Shown here piece after piece: positions 19,518 to 29,840 of a stretch of DNA of 64,000 nt; position 1 is the first letter of the stretch, and each line of letters opens with the position of its first letter. The notes under the pieces were generated by a model. It made no database searches. It saw only the letters and a program-made list of their open reading frames with translations, and was not told the DNA's origin. The stretch is from Loripinus fragilis (taxonomy: Eukaryota; Mollusca; Bivalvia; Lucinida; Lucinidae), in NCBI GenBank assembly GCA_964019695.1, contig OZ026524.1, forward strand, positions 29,986,164 to 30,050,163. The letters are read 5' to 3'. The position numbers and the translations under genes were made by a program.

Positions 19518-22230
19518 AAGACTCACCCTGCCATTAGCTATTGTAGCCATTTGCTATTAAAAATGTAGAATGCTACAAGTATAAGTCATTGGCTAAAAAT
19601 ACAGTCTAGGTGGTTCAAAAAATACATACATGTATTTGCAAAAGAGTGTATTTTGATCAGCTTTTGGAGTTTCAAATATTGCTTTTATTATTCCTTTACA
19701 CTTATTATTGTGCCATATTTTACTTTTTGGATGCTGGATTTTTTCAATACCATCCGGATGTCAAACCTTTTGGATCCAGATCAGGCCCAACATTTTGTCG
19801 GGCCTGATCTGGGTCCAAACTGTTTGCAAAACATATTTGTCAGCAGACAACAAAAGTCGCCCCAAGCGGGCAAAGAGTTGAATACAAAACAACGTGTTGA
19901 TTCTACTTTCTGGCTAAAACGGGTTAACCTTGGCTAAAGTTAATTTCATTTGACTCCACTTTTTTTCCATTTGGCTAAAGTTTTGGCTATAACAAATTCT
20001 GAGCCAGAGTAAGCCATGTACCTGTGTCTCCTTTGGTACCCCAATATATGTATACATTTGCACTTAACTTTTCTTAATCTTTAACCAAAATTTTTGTTTG
20101 GTGTATTTAAACTATTAACTAATAAAAAAAATTGTGGGAAGCTTTTGCACTTAGTGCAAAAAAAAATAAAGGATGCAATTTTTTAGGAGATTCAAAAGAA
20201 ATCTTGTAAATGACAATTCACCATATATTTGATAAATCTGTTTTAATGTGTGAGTCAAAGGAGGACCCTTAAGGACCTCGGACAGTCTTAATGAAGGATT
20301 GCCCATAAAAATGACCAGCGAAAAGTTTCAAAGAAAATGATATTTTTTCAATGAAAAAGATAGTAGGTTCAACCCTCGACTTATCCACAAAAGCCGTTTT
20401 TCCATTGAAAAGTACCAATTGAAAAATATGGGTTGAAAACTCTGTTTTTGCTATTCAACATATAGAAAATAAAAAAAGTTTTACTGAGGCTTACTCTGGC
20501 TCAGAATTTGTTGTAGCCAACACTTTAGCCAAATGGAAAGAGTTGGAGTTAAATGAAAATAATTTAACTTTTTGCCAGAAAGTACTATCATCAAGTTGTT
20601 TATACCCCCCGCAAACTTTGTTTGTAGGGGGTATACTGTTTTCACGTTGTCCGTCCGTGCGTCCGTCCGTAACGCTTTGTTTCCGTAATAACTCGAAGAG
20701 TCATGGCTGGATTTTCATCAAACCTTGCAAACATGTTCATATATGCAAGACAAATACTTTAGACAAAAAAGTAAGGGCTAGGGGCCAATTCTATTAGAGT
20801 TATTTCCCTTTGTAGTTCTAAATGGCTTTTAATATAGTGCTTTATGCTTATGCTATTATAGGCCATACACGGGCAGATCAACTCCTACCACAGCTTTTGA
20901 TGGAACAATTTGATACTTTTCCTATACAATGTAGACACATTGAACATATGCATGAAGGAGTTTGGTTCAGAAAAAATAATTTTTGACAAAATGAAAGCTG
21001 TGAGAACTTAGACAATTTTTCCCTAATAAGGTGTTTGTATATGCATAGACGGTGCCCTTATGGGCCGATCAACTCCTACCACAGCTTTTTATGGAGCAAT
21101 TTGATACTTTGCCTATACAATGTAGACACATTGAACATATGCATGAAGGAGTTTGGTTTAGAAATAATATTTTTTGACAAAATGACAGCTGTGAGAACTT
21201 AAACAATTTTTCCCTAATAAGGCTTTTGTATATGCATAGATTGTGCCTTCATGGGCCGATCAACTCCTACCACAGCTTTTGATGGAACAATTTGATACTT
21301 TGCCTATACAATGTAAACACATTGAACATATGCATGAAGGAGTTTTGTTCAGAAAAAATAATTTTTGACGAAATGACAGCTGTGAGAACTTAGACAATTT
21401 TTCCCTTATTAGGCTTTTGTATATGCAGAGATGGTGCCTTCATGGGCCGATCAACTCCTACTACAGCTTTTGATGGAACAATTTGATACTCTGTCGATAC
21501 AATGTAGACACATTGAACATATGCATGAAGGAGTTTGGTTCACAAAAAATAATTTTGACAAAATGACAGCTGTGAGAACTTAGACAATTATTCCCTTATA
21601 TGGCTTTTGTATATGCATGGATAGTGCCTTTATGGGCAGATCAAGTCCTACTACAGCTTTTGACGGAGCAATTTGATACTTTGCCAACACAATGTAGACA
21701 CATTGAACATATGCACGAAGGAGTTTATAATTTTTGTTTGCACAGATTCTACTGAAATCTTCTTATCAAAACTAAGGTCTTCTTGTTTGAACTATAACTT
21801 GCCAAGTTTTTTCACTGACTCATACTGTGGGGGGGGGGGTATCTAATAAGCATTGCTTATTGACTTTTTTCATTTGTATTTAACTCTTTGCCTGCTAGGG
21901 TTGACTACTGTTGTCTGCTGATAACCTTTGCAAGCAGTTTGGACCCAGATCAAGCCAGACAAAATGTCGGGCCTGATATGGATCCAAACTGTTTGACACC
22001 CAGATGGTATTGAAAAATCCAGCATCCAAAAAGTAAAATATGGCAAAATAATAAAGTGGGAAGGAATAATAAAAGCAATATTTGAAAATCCAAAAGCTGA
22101 TCAAAATACACTTTTTCGCAAAAATGTAACTTTTGAAACACCTAGACTGTACTTTTAGCCAATGACTTATATTTGTAGCCACTCTAAAAGTTTTAGTAGC
22201 AAATGACTACAATGGCTAATGGCAGGGTGA
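19518..22230. mobile_element. Foldback element in intron 1
   Basis: The left arm (from GACTCACCCTGCCATTAGC at 19521) mirrors the right arm (GCTAATGGCAGGGTGAGC at 22213-22230). Matching continues through CATTGGCTAAAAATACAGTC, the GGATCCAGATCAGGCCCA hairpin, GGGCAAAGAGTTGAATAC, and on to CTTTCTGGCTAAAA near 19907 and TTTAGCCAAATGGAAAG at 20523. The right arm is interrupted between about 20600 and 21872 by another element. No coding sequence is supported. Confidence 0.72.
20601..21871 (+). mobile_element. TATACCCCC-bounded element with five 190-bp repeats
   Basis: It begins TATACCCCCCGCAAACTTTG and ends in a G-run plus TATCTAATAAGC (21829-21850). After a CGTTGTCCGTCCGTGCGTCC segment near the left end, five units of about 190 bp follow. 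They are marked by GATCAACTCCTACCACAGC at 20877, 21066, 21258 and 21449 and by a diverged version at 21640, each with CATTGAACATATGCATGAAG. It sits inside the right arm of the 19518-22230 foldback. Similar ends and strategy are seen at 36160-37675. Confidence 0.75.
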
Positions 22231-22254
22231 GCCCTGAAACTGGTAAGTTATAGG

Positions 22255-22450
22255 CATGTGAAGTGCAGTTGCTCCGTTGGTTGAGCATAAGAATGGGGGT
22301 CAAAGGGTTCTAGTCCAAGACTCATGATCACCGGAGTCACTGTGTTGTATCCTTGAGCAAGACACTTAATTTACCCACTGCTTAGTACTGGTTCAACCCA
22401 GGACCCGACATGACTGAAACATTGTTGACTGGGATGTAAAGCATCAACAC
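22255..22450 (+). repeat. tRNA-derived SINE
   Basis: The head TGCTCCGTTGGTTGAGCATA (A-box-like) and GGGTTCTAGTCC (B-box-like) are followed by TATCCTTGAGCAAGACACTT, ACTGGTTCAACCCAGGACCC and a TTGTTGACTGGGATGTAAAG end with an A-rich tail. This is the fullest of three copies in the window. Confidence 0.72.
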
Positions 22451-22699
22451 AAACAAACAAAAGTTAAAGGCTTGTTAAGGAAATATTTAAATTCATTACT
22501 GATTCAGGTAATGGCATATTATTAGAGCCTATGCTCTCTAAAGAATAAATCTGCTATAAAATAGCAAATCTCTTAAAAACAATCCCTTAGTCCAAGAGCT
22601 GTTTTTCGAAATTAGACAAGAATAGGGACTTGGTCCTTTTGGAATTATTTTGTAAGAGAAAACCCATGTCTTATGCATCGGGACTTTAGTTAGGAGTGT

Positions 22700-22875
22700 G
22701 TATCGAAAATTTAATGTCTTATTTCTCAATGAAAACATATGTTGTGGGTACTCAAAAGAACCGTCTCAATGAGTTGATTCTTTTGAGCACCTAAAACATA
22801 TGTTAAAACTGATGGGTAAGAAAATATTAACACTTTTACGCTGAAAAAATTGTTTATCTAAACCTGTTTTTGACC
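22700..22875. mobile_element. MITE family F1, copy 2
   Basis: Contains GGGTACTCAAAAGAACCGTC, TTCTTTTGAGCACC and GGGTAAGAAAATATTAAC in the same order as the copy at 17020, ending TTTATCTAAACCTG. In intron 1. Confidence 0.8.
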
Positions 22876-22924
22876 TAATCATTCTAATAAGCACATTGTG
22901 TGCATAACTTTGTAAAGAAATTCT

Positions 22925-22990
22925 ATATGAGTGTACATGTAGGTCCAGATCAGCTGGCTTCTGATATAGCCAGCTGATCATGATCAACCA
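22925..22990. repeat. Hairpin family H copy, CAGCTGGCTTC core
   Basis: GGTCCAGATCAGCTGGCTTC and its near-perfect complement AGCCAGCTGATCATGATC form a hairpin. The outer CAAACAGTG arms are not kept in this copy. Confidence 0.55.
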
Positions 22991-23100
22991 AGGTTGTTAT
23001 ATATAAGGATCAAAATTTCAGACACATTGGCTCAATTTTAGGTCCATTAATAACTAGAAAATGGGTAAAATATTCATAGCTAGATTGTACTGATATAATA

Positions 23101-23337
23101 AGAGCCTTGACGCGAGAAAACCTGTCTTAGGGGATTTGCGAACAACAAAGACGCAGACCAGCCTGCGCATACGGGCAGTCTGAATAGCACCTTTATTGTT
23201 CACTTAACGGAAAGTATGTCTAGCCATTCTACAAGCAAAATTTTAATGTTCTAGCTTGTCTCTGTAGCTGAGCAGGCTAATCTGAATATCACTTTGTCGG
23301 AAACCCAGAAGACAGGTTTTGTGGCGACGCGGCCCAT
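23101..23337. mobile_element. MITE with GAAAACCTGTCTT arms
   Basis: Left GCCTTGACGCGAGAAAACCT and right AGGTTTTGTGGCGACGCGGC are imperfect inverted repeats. Inside is CAGACCAGCCTGCGCATACG, a core I associate with venerid-type clam repeats. It lies in intron 1. Confidence 0.65.
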
Positions 23338-23423
23338 TAAAGGGTTCTCACACTGATATCTTTCCTAGCTTGGGGCTGTATTCACCCATGTCAGTGTGAA
23401 AAACCTAGTTTGTCATATATGGG

Positions 23424-23880
23424 CCCAGATGCAAGAAAACCTGTATTCAGGGCTGGCAGGGGACAAAAATTCCACTTGTCTGCTCATAATTACGAGTGAA
23501 ATCTAGAAAGGACAATACAGGATGAGTGCTTTGGAAAGAATTACTCATGGAAGTCCTATTACATATCACTCTCTTATGTTCTTTATTGCATACACTTTTA
23601 AAGGACAAGTGCTTGTGTTTGCAGGCCGAGTGAAAATTGTAATTCACAGGACAAGTGTAATATTTATTTTTGTCCCCTGGTTGGCTACCTGGTTAGGCCT
23701 AACCCATTCTGCTAAGCTACAGAGACTAGCTAGAATATTGTACAAGATAAGCTATTATACTTTCCTGACAGCAAACAGGAAAAGTGCTGATCAGATTGCA
23801 CAAATATGCAGGCTGGTCTGCACCTTTATTGTTCCATGCAACAAAATCAGGTCTTCTTATGACAGGGCCCATGTATTCTA
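23424..23880. mobile_element. Second MITE of the GAAAACCTG type, interrupted
   Basis: It starts GGGCCCAGATGCAAGAAAAC and ends in CAGGTCTTCTTATGACAGGG at about 23851-23874. A different element (23455-23681) splits it. The inner part carries TGCAGGCTGGTCTGCACC, as in the neighbouring copy at 23101. Confidence 0.6.
23455..23681. mobile_element. GGGGACAAAAATT-ended insertion
   Basis: The ends AGGGGACAAAAATTCCACTT and ATTTATTTTTGTCCCCT are inverted. Flanking GGCTGGC and GGTTGGC look like a 7-8 bp target duplication with one difference. It is related to the repeat at 16527-16775. Confidence 0.6.
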
Positions 23881-23902
23881 GGGATCTTTCATGTTAAAAC
23901 AG

Positions 23903-23995
23903 GTGTTGCCGACTCTGACGCTACAGACGTTTTACAGCAGATAAACGATAATGAAGTAGTAACAATCATACACAACGGGGATGGAGAGAAGACAT
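23903..23995 (+). CDS. Zinc-finger gene, coding exon 2
   Basis: A 93-bp exon after an AAACAG acceptor, ending at a GTATGT donor (23996). Phase 1 in and out agrees with both neighbours. It encodes an acidic stretch reading VADSDATDVLQQINDNEVV. The acceptor's pyrimidine tract is weak, but frame continuity across three junctions supports it. Confidence 0.72.
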
Positions 23996-24359
23996 GTATG
24001 TATGAGAAACAAAACAGTTGGGTCCCTTTATAATGTATGTTTGTGGACTGTGTTAAAAGTGAAGAGTATTATAAAGAGAAAATTTTACAAAGAAATTAAT
24101 AGGACTATGACAATGAAATAGTCATTTACCTTTAATTCCTTTGTAAAATTCCATGGTAAAAAAAATGCGAGCCACAACCTGACCATGTTATATCCAAATC
24201 AGTGTTATAACATGGTGTGTTATAAAGGGATTGCACTGTGTAAAATTTGAAAAAAGGAGCTTGTGTGATGCTGATATTATTGCATAGGCAAGCTGGTAAT
24301 GGTCGGTAAAATAAATGAATCCACTCAAGTCTTGCCAGAACCTTCACTGCTTGCACACA

Positions 24360-24970
24360 CACAACTAAAAGTGAATATGACGAGGAAATGCCACAATCAC
24401 AGACCAACCCATGGCACCAAGAGCAAGAGATGCACTAGAAGACAGACAAACAAACATGCATACTCAAAGTAAGGAAGAAGACAGAGATCAGGAATCCATA
24501 CAATCAAGTACCACACCTGACCTGGGACACCATATGGGAAAGTGACAAAAACACAAGAAAACATCACACACAAGAGGTGATCCAGCAGGTGATCACAAGG
24601 ATGCAAGGAACAGACAAGACAGTATAACAAAGGCAAAGTAACAAATAGGATCCACAAAAGAAGCATCGCCTTGGAACAGTCAGTAAAAAAAGTACTGGAG
24701 GACTTAAACATGTTTAATGGTACCAACATCACCCTTAATTCTGATGTAGATCAAGACACATATATGTTTGGTTTGCATTAAAGATTCCTAACTTATCAAT
24801 GAAACATCTCCTAGTACATATAAATCAAGAATAGATACAGGTATAAAAGGAGATAAAACAAAGATAAGGACTCAACAGTATATTACATACAATTGAATAC
24901 CAGAGCAAAAAAAAATCCAACATTTAAATCCCGGTGGGCCCAAGAACCAGGCCTCCAAATATGAGTGCAT
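24360..24970 (-). repeat. Retroelement 3' tail, reverse copy in intron 2
   Basis: The complement of the tail at 2420-2940 and 49540-50045, running from CACAATCACAGACCAACCC near 24393 to CCCGGTGGGCCCAAGAACC near 24931. It includes AAGATAAGGACTCAACAGTA. The minus-strand open frame 24397-24732 is a by-product of this copy. Confidence 0.72.
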
Positions 24971-25223
24971 AATTAAAAGTTATTCAATTATTGATATCTT
25001 AAACTTGGTTGTATTCACTAATTCAATTTTAGAATATCCCAAAACCTAAATACATTATATAGATAGCCAATATATATCTGATGTTTATTGTTTAGATATC
25101 CAAATATGGATTTATGGATATCCTAAAATACATTTCTTAATATCCAAAAATTGTTTTATCTACAAATAGATTTTTGAATAACCGAAGTTAAATTTTGGAT
25201 ATATCCAGAAATAGGTATTTAAT

Positions 25224-25641
25224 AGCAGGGGTGTGGTAATAGTAAAACTTTCTACTTGTCCAGGGACAAGTAAATGGCCATTGTGTACTTGTCCAAAGAA
25301 AATTTTACTTGTCGGACAGTACAGATTAGCTTATACCTTTCTGTGCTTAAACAATTTACACTTTAGAAAACAGTATGAAACCATGCAGATATCATTCCTC
25401 TTGTAAACAGTGTAGATCCTGATCAGCTGGCTTCTAAAGAAGCCAGCTGATCAGGATCCACACTGTTTTCATTGCAACATGTGAACTCATAATAATTAAT
25501 CAAAATATGAAATACAAAATTTTATTAACTTAATAACAAATTTTGCACTTGTCCAAGAACAAGTAAATAGAAATTTTCAACTTGACCTGAATGAAATGGG
25601 ACGAGGTTGGACAAGTCAGGCTTGGTATTTCCACAGCCCTG
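25224..25641. mobile_element. hAT-like MITE (CAGGG ends)
   Basis: CAGGGGTGTGGTAAT at 25226 and ATTTCCACAGCCCTG at 25627-25641 are inverted ends. Subterminal ACTTGTCC/GGACAAGT strings recur inside. CAGGG ends are typical of hAT-type MITEs, but no clear 8-bp duplication was found. A family H hairpin sits inside. Confidence 0.55.
25402..25470. repeat. Hairpin family H, best-preserved copy
   Basis: GATCCTGATCAGCTGGCTTC and GAAGCCAGCTGATCAGGATC form a perfect 20-bp stem around TAAA. The arms GTAAACAGTGTA and TCCACACTGTTTTC lie outside it. Confidence 0.8.
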
Positions 25642-25785
25642 TACCTGTAAATAGTAAATGGCAAAACACACCATTCTTGAAAGATAGGAATGCTGTGACT
25701 GAAATAAGAATGTTATTTTTTGCTCTGTAAATCAATAAGAATTCCTGAAACTACACAGCACTACTGGTATAATACTGTTTGCAGA

Positions 25786-25993
25786 TACAGTAAAATCTGT
25801 CTTAAGCGGCCACTCAAAAATAGACAAAACAAAGGTCTAAATGACAAATGGTAGCTTATTGAAGGTTGAAAGTATTGCAGAATACTCCCCTTGGAGCAAT
25901 CTGCAATACTTTTGACCTGCATTAAGCGATAATTGGTCTTAAAAACCAATTTTTGGTCTTTTTGAGATTGGCCGTTTTATACAGGTTTTACTG
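25786..25993. mobile_element. Tc1/mariner-type MITE (CAGTAAAA ends), copy 1
   Basis: The ends CAGTAAAATCTGTCTTA and ACAGGTTTTACTG are inverted and flanked by TA. The inner palindrome GTATTGCAGAATAC...GCAATACTTTTGACC is shared with the copy at 57938-58145. Confidence 0.75.
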
Positions 25994-26142
25994 TACATTT
26001 TTAGATCAAAAATGACAATGGATTAGGAAGCTGTATTGAAGATAGTCTTGATCCTGATCAGTTGGGTCCTTCAGAAGCCAACAGACTTGGGTCTTTTTAC
26101 AGTTTTAAAATTTTGCTTACCAATAGAATTTTTCTTTTATAG

Positions 26143-26198
26143 ATATCACCAGTGATGCTGTGACCTCAGAAAGCACAACGGAAGTGGTCAAAGAAATC
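26143..26198 (+). CDS. Zinc-finger gene, coding exon 3
   Basis: A 56-bp exon with a strong acceptor (TTTTTCTTTTATAG) and donor GTAAGT at 26199. With the last base of exon 2 it encodes YITSDAVTSESTTEVVKEI, a short Ser/Thr-rich acidic linker, and leaves phase 0. Confidence 0.78.
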
Positions 26199-26384
26199 GT
26201 AAGTAGTTTCAATGTTTCTGTTTTAAGGGACAAATTGGGATCATACATGTTTTTCCATGCATTTACATTTGTCAGGTCCAAGGAATTTGTTTGGTTATAA
26301 GGCTGTCAGGCCTCTTAAGAGGGACTCTGCAAGTGTTATTGCAATGAAACTAACACGTGTGATTGTTACTCTTGCATTTTAGCT

Positions 26385-26640
26385 TGCCTGAACCAAAAGG
26401 TGTCAGTTGAGTTATTGTGATCTGTCTTCATCCGACGTCCATAAACTTTTCTTTAAACATCATCTCCTGGACTACTTGTTTGAATTAAGAATAACTCCAG
26501 ATAATGTTTCCTATAATGCCCACTACCAAAATTGTACAAATGGTTCCACTCCACTGAACAAAATGGCCACTAGAGCTATAATTAAAGATATATCTTTAAA
26601 CCACATTTTTTCCTTAACCACAGGTCCAACTCCAAAATAA
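26385..26640 (+). repeat. AGCTCA/TGAGCC-type dispersed repeat, copy 1
   Basis: TAGCTTGCCTGAACCAAAAGG, CTTTAAACATCATCTCCTG, AAAATTGTACAAATGGTTCC and ACAAAATGGCCACTAGAGCT recur in order at 31212-31500 and partly at 31645-31860. The open frame across it is not coding. Confidence 0.7.
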
Positions 26641-27025
26641 TTTCACTGAACAGCCATTCCACCAAAATTCACTCGTATTTGAAAATACTATTTATTGGTT
26701 ATTTAAAACAAATTTGAAGAGCATCAAAGTATTTGTTTTAATGTTTTGATCAATGTTTGCAAATCGGCATACTTGCAATGTCGCTAAGCTATTTTTGTAG
26801 AAATTAAGTAATTTATTGGGCAAATCTAAAGAGCGTCTCATCCCCCCCAATCCTTTTTGTTCCTTTCAAAAGAATTGCAGAAACAGCCTCATAATTGGGT
26901 TATAAGGTTTACATTACATGTAGTTATAATCATCAACAATAAATATGTCTCCAAATACGCCTATGCAGCAGTAACTATTTTTAAATGGGATACTGAAAAC
27001 ATATATATTTCATTTACAGGTACGT
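26640..27025 (+). repeat. Dispersed repeat, inverted copy at 55400-55850
   Basis: CATTCCACCAAAATTCACTC, TTGCAATGTCGCTAAGCTAT, TAAAGAGCGTCTCAT and TTAAATGGGATACTGAAAAC appear as reverse complements, in reverse order, at 55400-55850. Its identity is unknown. Confidence 0.7.
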
Positions 27026-27415
27026 GATTAAAAAGGGGGGGGGGTCTGCGGGCAAAATATTTGCTACCATTATGTTGCTTCATTAGTGATTCTGTTTAAT
27101 TTGATATGCAACATGACCATGTTCTGAAAAAGTTGAATTTTGACCCTGGGGATGGGGTCAATAGGTCAAAATTCAACTTTTTCAGAACATGGTCATGTTG
27201 CATATCAAATTAAAGGGAATCATGAATGCAGTAACATGGTAGCAAATATTTTGCCCACAGATCCCCTTCCCCCCCTCCCCCCCCCCCCCCCTGACCATAG
27301 GGGATGGGGTCAAAAGGTCAAAATGCCCATTTTTTTAGAACATGGTCATGTTGCATAGCAAATTAAAGGGAATCACCAATGCAGCAACATGGTTTGCAGA
27401 ACCGCCCCACCCCAT
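27025..27415. repeat. Palindromic repeat with GCAACATGACCATGTTCTGA arms
   Basis: TTTGATATGCAACATGACCA...CTGAAAAAGTTGAATTTTGACC is followed by its complement (27165-27220), then a further direct partial copy after a C-run (27300-27400). The motif recurs at 31840-31870 and 47900-48010. It lies in intron 3. Confidence 0.65.
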
Positions 27416-27499
27416 GCTGAAATTTTTTATCTACTACTAGTCCTCCCCCATTTTTGTCCTGTAAACCTGCAGCATTCCAGTTGTATGCATGTATTTTCA

Positions 27500-27560
27500 A
27501 TCAGTGTGGATCCTGATCAGCTGGCTTTGTTAGAATCAGCTGATCTAGATCTACAGTGAT
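27500..27560. repeat. Hairpin family H copy
   Basis: CAGTGTGGATCCTGATCAGC and GCTGATCTAGATCTACAGTG pair as an imperfect hairpin with a CAGCTGGCTTT core. Confidence 0.65.
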
Positions 27561-27772
27561 TTTCCCTAAAAAGTCAGTCTCAAAATACTGAATTTGGCAA
27601 ATTATATTAGCTTCTCTGATTTATTGTTTATCTAAAGACAATTTACCATTTTAATGTGATTTTTTTAGTATTTAGTAGACATACAGCTAGATTAAAGATT
27701 TGAATCCCTAAAGGTCATGATTTTAAAAATATTGAACTTTCACCAATGATAATGTATGTTGCATTATTTTAG

Positions 27773-28438
27773 GAATACCCAAAGACTGTCAACGCGGCAG
27801 AATCCCTTGAAGCAGTCAAACCTGCGATGACTGATACAGCTGCTGCATCTTTATTGGTAGAGGTAGCAAGAGGATCTAAAACCTATAGATACTACATAGA
27901 GACCCCAGAAGGGACAGCTGCAGATGGCTCTGTTGGTGTGAATCCTCAAGATATTGCTAGCTTGTTACTAATGGCAGAACGGACAATAGAAGCAAGTGCG
28001 ACAGGTGAATCCGGTGATGGTCATGATGAGGAAAGCATGGACACTCCAGATAATGAGTCAGAAAACTTTCAATTTGTTCAAGTGGTGGATGATACAATTA
28101 CAGATGAAGGCATGCAGTCAGATAATATTCAGTTTGTTCAATTGGTGGATGAAACTGTAAGAGATGAAGATATACAGTCAGACAGAGTTCAGTTTGTTCA
28201 AGTAATAGAAGAAGATAATACTAACTTAGGAGAGGAAATAGTAGTACCTGGTGAAGTGAGAGACTCAGAGGTGGTAGATCCAGGACATGAACAGATTCTG
28301 ATTGTGAGGAAAGGAACTGAAGAAGGAAGTAATATAGCAGTAAGGGGTACCAATGAAAGACCCAGTGACCTTGAAAATGTTGAGAGTAATCAATTACATG
28401 ACTCAAATTTGAATATACAAGAGGTGTTAAACTTGTGA
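27773..28438 (+). CDS. Zinc-finger gene, coding exon 4 (acidic C-terminus)
   Basis: The final coding exon follows a TTATTTTAG acceptor in phase 0 and ends at TGA 28436-28438. It begins EYPKTVNAAESLEAVK and contains a conserved-looking SLLVEVARGSKTYRYYIETP segment, which is the only part resembling a folded domain. An acidic region follows with three tandem repeats of about 21 residues, marked FQFVQVVDD, IQFVQLVDE and VQFVQVIEE at about 28067-28215. The acidic composition suggests a regulatory or activation tail; this is inference. ATG 27827 is internal, not a start. Confidence 0.82.
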   Translation, partial: EYPKTVNAAESLEAVKPAMTDTAAASLLVEVARGSKTYRYYIETPEGTAADGSVGVNPQDIASLLLMAERTIEASATGESGDGHDEESMDTPDNESENFQFVQVVDDTITDEGMQSDNIQFVQLVDETVRDEDIQSDRVQFVQVIEEDNTNLGEEIVVPGEVRDSEVVDPGHEQILIVRKGTEEGSNIAVRGTNERPSDLENVESNQLHDSNLNIQEVLNL

Positions 28439-28680
28439 TGCAAGGCTTTCCAACATGCCCTGTGTTCATCAAATTTGTTGTTAATTAATTTATTTTATGT
28501 CTAAAGATTCTAGGAGAATTTGAAAAATTTGTCTGTGAAGTTGTTTAACCGTTCATAGACCATTTGAACTTTTCCATATGGTTTGATACAGTTCAGTCAG
28601 GATGGTCTATTGTATCTATTGAGGGGCCACAGGTTATAATTAAAAAAAATATTGTATTTCTCTGAAGATTAATTTTGTCC
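28439..28680 (+). other. Probable 3' UTR of the zinc-finger gene
   Basis: AT-rich sequence after the stop. The nearest poly(A)-signal-like hexamer is ATTAAA near 28641; no canonical AATAAA was noticed, so the 3' end is not fixed. Confidence 0.35.
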
Positions 28681-28681
28681 T

Positions 28682-28750
28682 AGCAAACAGTGCAGACTCA
28701 GATTATATGCAGCATTTAGCAGCATTTCATCTGGGTCTTCACTGTTTGCA
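28682..28750. repeat. Hairpin family H copy, ATGCAGCATT core
   Basis: GCAAACAGTGCAGACTCAGA and TCTGGGTCTTCACTGTTTGC are inverted, around an imperfect inner stem (TATGCAGCA/AGCAGCATTTCA). Confidence 0.7.
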
Positions 28751-28829
28751 AAAATACCCATTTAGGAGTTTTCCCTATACAAAGCGCAAACCTTCTTATC
28801 AATATGAAAGTTTTGCTTGATCTTCAAGT

Positions 28830-29030
28830 AAAAGTGATATATATACAGGTTTAGATAAACAAAATTTCTGAGTGTAAAATTGTAAATAATTTCTTACCCA
28901 ATAGTTTTAACATTTGTTTGGGAGCTCAAAAGAACAGTCTCATTGAGACAGTTCTTTTGAGTACCCACAACATCTGTTTTGGTTGAGAAATAAGAAAAAT
29001 AATTTTTGGTACACACTCTTAACTAAAGGC
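28830..29030. mobile_element. MITE family F1, copy 3 (reverse)
   Basis: The reverse form of the family: CAGGTTTAGATAAACAAAAT, then TTTTAACATTTG, the core CTCAAAAGAACAGTC...GACAGTTCTTTTGAG, and GGTTGAGAAATAAGAAAA. Confidence 0.8.
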
Positions 29031-29227
29031 CTGTATTTGACGTTTGAAACACATAGACTTAAGTTGGGCCTCTATTTTAGAAAATATGCAAAAGGATAAG
29101 CCACAATCTGTGCATTCAACCGCCCCACAATCCCTCATTGTAAAGTTCTCTTTCGGAATTATAAAAGGTAAACTTTATATAATTGTAAAATTTCAATATT
29201 CTTGCAAGTTTGAAAATTCAAAAACCA

Positions 29228-29566
29228 GGCCTTGAGGTTATAAAACTTTTTTTATGCTCAACTCCACTGAGTATGATGTATTCTGCTCATAAACATTAAA
29301 ATGCCAACAAATGTTGGCATTTTAACATTTATTAGCATGATAAATACTAGAAACAATATTATTAGGTAAACCGGTCCCCATTTAAAATTGCCCATTTGAC
29401 AAACAATTGGAGGCTAAGGTAGTGATTTCATTTCTAGATAAAACAACTGAGAGTTCAAAAGCAAGAAAAACATTATTATTTTTCAGCATTTCAGTTTTCT
29501 ATGAGGAGTTGAAATTTCATACTCAGTTGCGTTGAGCATGGAACAAGTTTTATAACCTCTGGACCA
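29228..29566. mobile_element. MITE family F2, copy 2, with inner insertion
   Basis: The arms CCTTGAGGTTATAAAACTTT and AAGTTTTATAACCTCTGG enclose AAAATGCCAACAAATGTTGG. Compared with the copy at 19232, about 95 extra bases bounded by CTAGAAAC and TTTCTAG lie at about 29350-29444. Confidence 0.75.
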
Positions 29567-29589
29567 GGTTTTCTGCTGATATTGCATGT

Positions 29590-29840
29590 GCAGATCCAGA
29601 AAGTTTTTTTTAGTTGATGGGGGGAGAGAGGGTACCACTAAAAGCTGGCACATCATCAACCTGCCAGCAAAAGCCATTTAAATGGCGTTTTGCTGGCGGA
29701 CTGATGATGGCCCAACATTGAATGCTGGCTTGGTAGCTTTTTGATTTTCCAGAGGATCCGGACCAGTATTGCTAAGGTACCCTATAGCTTTTTGATTTTC
29801 CAGAGGGGGTCTAGACCCCCCTCTGGATCAGCGAATGCAC
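29590..29840 (-). repeat. Reversed module of the 525-bp tandem repeat
   Basis: AAGCCATTTAAATGGCGTTT, GGCCCAACATTGAATGCTGG, GATCCGGACCAGTATTGCTA and a GGGGGTCTAGACCCCCC palindrome match, reversed, the order at 11520-11720 and 12050-12250. Confidence 0.72.

Noticed and set aside
24397..24732. 111-codon hydrophobic minus-strand frame
   Set aside because: It lies in the reversed retroelement tail, which gives similar frames in every copy.
25218..25650. 8-bp duplication at the CAGGG-ended MITE
   Set aside because: Flanking octamers differ; only a shared TAAATAG-type string some bases away was seen.
27827..28438. Independent 203-codon gene starting at ATG 27827
   Set aside because: The frame is open upstream to a TTATTTTAG acceptor at 27772 and joins exon 3 in phase; it is the last exon of the zinc-finger gene.
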